The notes under the pieces: model-generated
Databases searched by the model: none
What the model was told of the DNA's origin: nothing
The model's input: only the letters and a program-made list of their open reading frames with translations
Assembly: GCA_005881825.1 (NCBI GenBank)
Contig: VBEO01000144.1
Coordinates: forward strand, 1 to 41,390
Length of the DNA stretch: 41,390 nucleotides
Origin: Chloroflexota bacterium
GTDB lineage: Bacteria; Chloroflexota; Dormibacteria; Dormibacterales; Dormibacteraceae
Direction of reading: 5' to 3'
Position numbers and translations under genes: made by a program
Part shown: piece after piece, positions 38,441-41,390 of the stretch
Layout of the letters: each line of letters opens with the position of its first letter
How positions within the stretch are numbered: position 1 is the stretch's first letter

Positions 38441-39445
38441 GTGAAACGCCTCGTCCTGCTGCTCGCGCTCGTCCTCGCGGCCTGCTCGGCCGCGCCCCTG
38501 CGGGTGCAGGCCGCTCCGGCTCCGCTTTCAGCCTCGGGGCCCAGCGAATCGGTTCGGCTCTGGCAGGACGCCGCCATCTTCGGCGCCGCCGAGGATCTGA
38601 TCGGCAGCGCCTCCGGGCGGGTGCTGGTCGAGATGTACGAGTTCGGCCGGAGGGACCTCGAAGATGCGCTGCTGAGCGCGCGCCGGCGGGGGGCCGACGT
38701 GCGCCTGGTCTACGACCCCTCGGTCGCGCAGACGGCGCGGGCCGCGGCCCGCCTGGCCGGGCTGGGACTGCCGGTTCGGGCATATCCGCTGGACGACCGC
38801 CGGCACCAGATCGACCACGTCAAGCTCCTGATCGCGGACGGCCACGCCCTGGTCGCGGGCATGAACTGGGGCGCCACGAGCGCCCGCAACCACGACTACG
38901 GGCTGGAAACCTGGGCTCCGCTCGAGGTCGGCCGGCTCGATGCGATCTTCGAGCAGGATTGGAGCCTCGCCGGCGGGATGCCCAAACCCCTGGCCGCTGC
39001 GCCGCCGGGAGATCCGATCCTGCAGACCGCGCCCGGGGCCGAGGTGCTCTCGGCGCTGCTCGACCTGATCGCGAGTGCCCGTTCCGAGATCCGGGCCGAG
39101 ATCTTCGTGCTCACCGACCACGAGGTGCTGGCGGCGCTGGCCGCCGCCCACCGCCGAGGAGTGCGGGTGCGGGTGCTGCTCGACCCCCGACAGGACGTCA
39201 ATCAGCCGGGGCGCAAGCTGCTGGCCGCGGCCGGCGTAGAGGTGCGCTCATATCCGGCGCCGCCCGGCGCCAAGCTCCACGCCAAGACGGGCCTCTTCGA
39301 TGTCCGGCGGCTGCTCCTTGGCTCGGCCAACTGGAGCCTGAGCGGGCTCACGGTCAACCACGAGCTCGACGTCGAGACCACCGATCCGGACGCGATTCGC
39401 GCCTATGCCTCGCGTTTCGAGTCGGATTGGGCGCGAGCCGCGTAG
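38441..39445 (+). CDS. Phospholipase D-like lipoprotein
   Basis: A 334-residue secreted lipoprotein with lipobox LAAC (Cys15). It has two HxKx4D half-sites: IDHVKLLIADGHALVAGMNWG (about residues 125-145) and KLHAKTGLFDVRRLLLGSANWS (about 275-297). The pair forms one active site in phospholipase D, cardiolipin synthase and nuclease relatives. Since it is exported and has no membrane-synthase helices, a phospholipase or nuclease outside the cytoplasm is more likely than cardiolipin synthesis. Start GTG at 38441. Confidence 0.9.
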   Translation: MKRLVLLLALVLAACSAAPLRVQAAPAPLSASGPSESVRLWQDAAIFGAAEDLIGSASGRVLVEMYEFGRRDLEDALLSARRRGADVRLVYDPSVAQTARAAARLAGLGLPVRAYPLDDRRHQIDHVKLLIADGHALVAGMNWGATSARNHDYGLETWAPLEVGRLDAIFEQDWSLAGGMPKPLAAAPPGDPILQTAPGAEVLSALLDLIASARSEIRAEIFVLTDHEVLAALAAAHRRGVRVRVLLDPRQDVNQPGRKLLAAAGVEVRSYPAPPGAKLHAKTGLFDVRRLLLGSANWSLSGLTVNHELDVETTDPDAIRAYASRFESDWARAA

Positions 39446-39465
39446 GGGAGGGGCTCGCCCCTCCC
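39443..39465. repeat. REP-like hairpin element, copy 2
   Basis: GGGAGGGGC and GCCCCTCCC form a perfect 9-bp stem around TC, preceded by TAG, which is also the stop codon of the PLD gene. The 24-nt element matches copy 1 (14638-14663, minus strand) at all but one position. It lies between two convergent genes and could serve both as terminator. Confidence 0.6.
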
Positions 39466-39472
39466 GCCGAGA

Positions 39473-40096
39473 TCAGGCCGTCGGCGGCCCGGCGGCGGGG
39501 TTGGCCGGCGGCGGCCCGGCCGGCGGCGTCGTGGAGGAGAAGCTCACCTGCGGCACCTCGCGGTCCCCCTCGTCCGCCTGGAAGAAGGCGAAGGGTTTGA
39601 AGCCGAACATGCCCGCAACCACCGATGAGGGCAGCGTCTGGGTGCGCGTGTTGTAGTCGCGCACGTTGCCGTTGTAGTAGCGACGCGAGAACTCGATCTT
39701 GTCCTCGGTTGCGGTCAGCTGCTCCTGGAGGTTGGTGAAGGCCGCGATCGCCTTGAGCTCGGGATAGTTCTCGGCCACGGCGAACAACGAACGCAGGCTT
39801 TGGGTGAGCACGTTCTCGGCCTGGCCGATCTTGGCGGGATCACCGGTAGCGCCCGCCGAGACCGCGTTGGCGCGCGCCTGGGTCACCGCCTCGAAGGTCC
39901 CGCGCTCGTGCGCGGCGTAGCCCTTGACCGTCTCGACGAGGTTCGGGATCAGGTCGGCGCGCCGCTTCAGCTGGACGTCGACCTGCGCCCACGCGTTCTC
40001 GGAGCGGTTCCGGTTGCGGACGAGCCGGTTGTACGTCAGCAAGAAGAAGAGCCCGACGAGAACGAGCACGACCACGAGGACGATCACCCACAGCAT
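39473..40096 (-). CDS. lemA: LemA family protein
   Basis: A 207-residue protein. It has an N-terminal membrane helix (MLWVIVLVVVLVLVGLFFLL), then the helical LemA core (NRSENAWAQVDVQLKRRADLIPNLVETVKGYAAHE, NLQEQLTATEDKIEFSRRYYNGNVRDYN). The C-terminal end is GMFGFKPFAFFQADEGDREVPQVSF followed by a Pro/Ala-rich tail. LemA proteins act in the envelope, often beside proteases such as HtpX, but none is adjacent here. TAGGGT lies 7 nt before the ATG. Confidence 0.93.
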   Translation of the reverse strand: MLWVIVLVVVLVLVGLFFLLTYNRLVRNRNRSENAWAQVDVQLKRRADLIPNLVETVKGYAAHERGTFEAVTQARANAVSAGATGDPAKIGQAENVLTQSLRSLFAVAENYPELKAIAAFTNLQEQLTATEDKIEFSRRYYNGNVRDYNTRTQTLPSSVVAGMFGFKPFAFFQADEGDREVPQVSFSSTTPPAGPPPANPAAGPPTA

Positions 40097-40106
40097 CCGG
40101 AAGACC

Positions 40107-40820
40107 CTAACCCGTCGGGCGGCGGGCGATCCAGACCGTATCCTCGCCGCCGCGGTACGGCGTGCGGTCGAACCAGCCGTAGCAGGCCTCGATCTCGAAC
40201 CCGGCCTCGCCCAGCAGCCGCCGCCACTCGGCGGGCGAGACCCACGAGAGCGTCATCGTCGAGGAGGCGTTCTCGTCGCGCACGGACAGCGTGAGCGTGC
40301 GCCTCGTCGTGTCCCAGTCGGCGCGCTCGTAGATGCCGTGCTCCCGCTCGAGCCAGCGACCATTCGTCTCGGCGACGTCGTCCGGGCCTGGCGCGAAGAC
40401 GTCGAAGACCAGCCGGCCGCCGGGCACGAGCAGGTCGTGCGCCGCTCGGAGCGCGGCGAGCCGCTCGGCGTCGTCGCGAAGGTGGAGGTACGACCGGAAC
40501 GGACAGGTCACGAGCGGAACCCGCTCGCCGACGGGCGGCGCGAGCAGGTCGCCGACGCGCAGGTCGAGGAGCGCCGCGACCCCGGCCAGCGTCGCCCGCT
40601 CGGCGCACACGTCGAGCATCCCGCGCGAGGAGTCGACCCCGATCACGCGGATCCCGGCAGCCGCGGTCGGGATCGCGATCCGGCCGGTCCCGACGCCGAG
40701 CTCGACCACCGGCCCGCCGGACCTCCGCGCCTCGCGGACGTAGAACTCCACGTCCTCCACCACGCTCGCGCTCCACGGGTCGTAGAGGCGGGCGATCGGG
40801 TCGTAAGGGCTGCTGGCCAC
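40107..40820 (-). CDS. SAM-dependent methyltransferase
   Basis: A 237-residue class I methyltransferase. Motif I is VVELGVGTGRIAIPTA with the Gly-rich SAM loop; the Asp after strand two is in VIGVDSSRGML. Then come LRVGDLLAP and LVPGGRLVFDVFAP. The N-terminal YDPIARLYDPW is typical of small-molecule or polyketide-type methyltransferases. The C-terminus SWVSPAEWRRLLGEAGFEIEACYGWFDRTPY suits the same group. Substrate unknown. The GTG start at 40820 has GACAAT 6 nt upstream and is divergent from the pheS leader. Confidence 0.85.
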   Translation of the reverse strand: MASSPYDPIARLYDPWSASVVEDVEFYVREARRSGGPVVELGVGTGRIAIPTAAAGIRVIGVDSSRGMLDVCAERATLAGVAALLDLRVGDLLAPPVGERVPLVTCPFRSYLHLRDDAERLAALRAAHDLLVPGGRLVFDVFAPGPDDVAETNGRWLEREHGIYERADWDTTRRTLTLSVRDENASSTMTLSWVSPAEWRRLLGEAGFEIEACYGWFDRTPYRGGEDTVWIARRPTG

Positions 40821-40836
40821 CGGTGCATTGTCCCGC

Positions 40837-40842
40837 TACGCT
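40837..40842 (+). promoter_or_regulatory. -10-like TACGCT of pheS leader transcript
   Basis: TACGCT stands 6 nt before the GTG of a 20-codon leader frame, the same hexamer and spacing class as the pstS and CYTH promoters. Confidence 0.5.
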
Positions 40843-40848
40843 TGGCCC

Positions 40849-40911
40849 GTGGTCGCCACGCGCAGCGCGTTCGTCTTTACCCGGCCCCGGCTCGCCGGGG
40901 GCCGGCGCTAG
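40849..40911 (+). CDS. Probable Phe leader peptide upstream of pheS
   Basis: A 20-codon frame (MVATRSAFVFTRPRLAGGRR) starts with GTG directly after a leaderless-type promoter. It carries two Phe codons in three (TTC GTC TTT, 40870-40878) just before a strong GC-rich hairpin. This is the layout of ribosome-mediated attenuation of phenylalanyl-tRNA synthetase genes. The peptide has no other feature. Assignment is by context. Confidence 0.5.
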   Translation: MVATRSAFVFTRPRLAGGRR

Positions 40912-40958
40912 CAGCGCGCAGCCGTCCTCTCCGAGCCGGGGCAGCCGTTAGGCGCCGG
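40881..40958 (+). promoter_or_regulatory. Alternative hairpins of a putative pheS attenuator
   Basis: Segment A, GCCCCGGCTC (40884-40893), can pair locally with B, GCCGGGGGCCGG (40894-40905), or with C, GAGCCGGGGC (40933-40942, ten perfect pairs). B's CCGGCGC (40902-40908) can instead pair with D, GCGCCGG (40952-40958). The pairings exclude each other. A ribosome paused at the Phe codons would cover A. There is no U run, so control of translation or of factor-dependent termination is as likely as intrinsic termination. Confidence 0.45.
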
Positions 40959-40991
40959 ACGAACGTGGACCAGGAGGGAGAATCGCAGCCG

Positions 40992-41390
40992 ATGGATTGG
41001 GACGAGTACGAGCAAACGGCGGTCGAGGAGTACGACCGCGCCGCCACGAGCGACGAGCTCGCCGAGGTCCACGTGCGCTACCTCGGTCGCCGCTCGCCGC
41101 TGCCGCAGGCGCTGCGCGGCGTCCGCGACCCCGAGACTGGCCAGCGCCTCAACTCGCTGCGGACGCGCCTCGAGGAGAAGCACCGCACGACCGAGCGACG
41201 CCTCGCGCGTGCGGAGCTCGACCGCTCGCTCGGCGACGAGACATTCGACCCGACGCTCCCGGGCGAGGCGCCGCCGGTCGGGACGCTGCACCCGATCACG
41301 CAGGTGCGGCGCATCGTCGAGGACGCCTTCCTCGGCCTCGGCTACGAGGTGCGCGACGACCGCGAGGTCGAGACGGTCGAGTACAACTTC
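40992..41390 (+). CDS. pheS: Phenylalanine-tRNA ligase alpha subunit, 3' end cut off by window edge
   Basis: The first 133 residues of PheS, which with PheT charges tRNA-Phe. The N-terminal coiled-coil arm (EYEQTAVEEYDRAATSDELAEVHVRYLGRRSPL, LNSLRTRLEEKHRTTERRLARAEL) is followed by the family text DPTLPGEAPPVGTLHPITQVRRIVEDAFLGLGYEV and ends at EVETVEYNF, the start of the catalytic core. The ATG at 40992 has AGGAGG about 15 nt upstream. A probable Phe leader peptide precedes it. Confidence 0.93.
   Translation, partial: MDWDEYEQTAVEEYDRAATSDELAEVHVRYLGRRSPLPQALRGVRDPETGQRLNSLRTRLEEKHRTTERRLARAELDRSLGDETFDPTLPGEAPPVGTLHPITQVRRIVEDAFLGLGYEVRDDREVETVEYNF

Noticed and set aside
40900-40991. T-box riboswitch upstream of pheS
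   Set aside because: No convincing T-box sequence or specifier loop is seen; the leader-peptide model explains the Phe codons and pairings better.
1-41390. CRISPR arrays, rRNA genes, insertion sequences
   Set aside because: Looked for regularly spaced repeats, rRNA text and transposase motifs; none found.
39473-41390. Change of codon and base style near the right end, suggesting a chimeric contig
   Set aside because: The methyltransferase and pheS region looks somewhat richer in GCG/CGC/GAC, but the TACGCT leaderless pattern continues there and no sharp junction can be shown by eye.

Overview
The window is high-GC DNA from a bacterium of the Chloroflexota / Actinobacteriota / Dormibacterota neighbourhood. 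This placement is inferred from the very high GC, frequent GTG/TTG starts, a LAXTG-type cell-wall sorting signal, a separate-chain methylmalonyl-CoA mutase, YyaL, and deazaflavin-dependent (Ddn-like) genes; no rRNA is present to confirm it. Many start codons have a -10-like hexamer (TANNNT, often TACGCT) only 6-9 nt upstream, so leaderless mRNA looks common.

Layout. 1-8580: acyl-CoA metabolism (partial acyl-CoA dehydrogenase, damaged methylmalonyl-CoA mutase large chain, thiolase-like protein), a DUF1326/DUF2182 membrane pair, a degenerate endonuclease V, a stand-alone CYTH protein, YyaL and a GNAT enzyme. 8573-14614: a complete phosphate-uptake locus, phoR-pstB-phoU-phoB-pstC-pstA on the minus strand with pstS divergent. 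Two three-unit Pho boxes of identical geometry precede pstB and pstS; phoB carries an internal deletion and frameshift. 14685-19784: uppP, a small membrane protein, and a polyphosphate block (ppk1, CYTH-CHAD, SixA-like phosphatase). 19717-23962: GNAT, two TetR regulators each beside a palindromic operator, a 6-phosphogluconate-dehydrogenase-like oxidoreductase, a DUF892 ferritin-like protein, an N-formylglutamate-amidohydrolase-like protein and a Ddn-like protein.

24051-35087 is an accessory island of about 11 kb, bounded by a perfect 20-bp sequence in inverted orientation. The right copy lies 15 bp from the 3' end of a tRNA-Ala(CGC) gene; the left copy lies next to a 16-bp perfect stem-loop. 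The island encodes two histidine kinases (one broken), an orphan receiver protein, DUF1003, a class E-like sortase with its LAXTG substrate, a broken DedA protein, small envelope-stress membrane proteins (GlsB, YggT), a PerM/AI-2E exporter and a LuxR-type regulator. Seven copies of a 17-bp direct-repeat element (GTTAY-N7-STTAY) lie upstream of its transcription units, two pairs being divergent, and I found none elsewhere in the window. This regulon is the most novel-looking system here.

35103-41390: tRNA-Ala, a TPR-CAP lipoprotein, a sulfite-oxidase-like molybdoprotein, a SAM hydroxide adenosyltransferase, a phospholipase-D-like lipoprotein, LemA, a SAM methyltransferase, and the start of pheS preceded by a probable leaderless Phe leader peptide with alternative hairpins.

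Several genes (mutase, phoB, DedA, DUF1003, kinase 1) lack internal blocks of about 50-110 nt. Those where the frame can be followed across a large block lack a length equal to 2 modulo 3, or exactly in frame for DUF1003. This may be assembly error and should be checked before any of them is called a true pseudogene.
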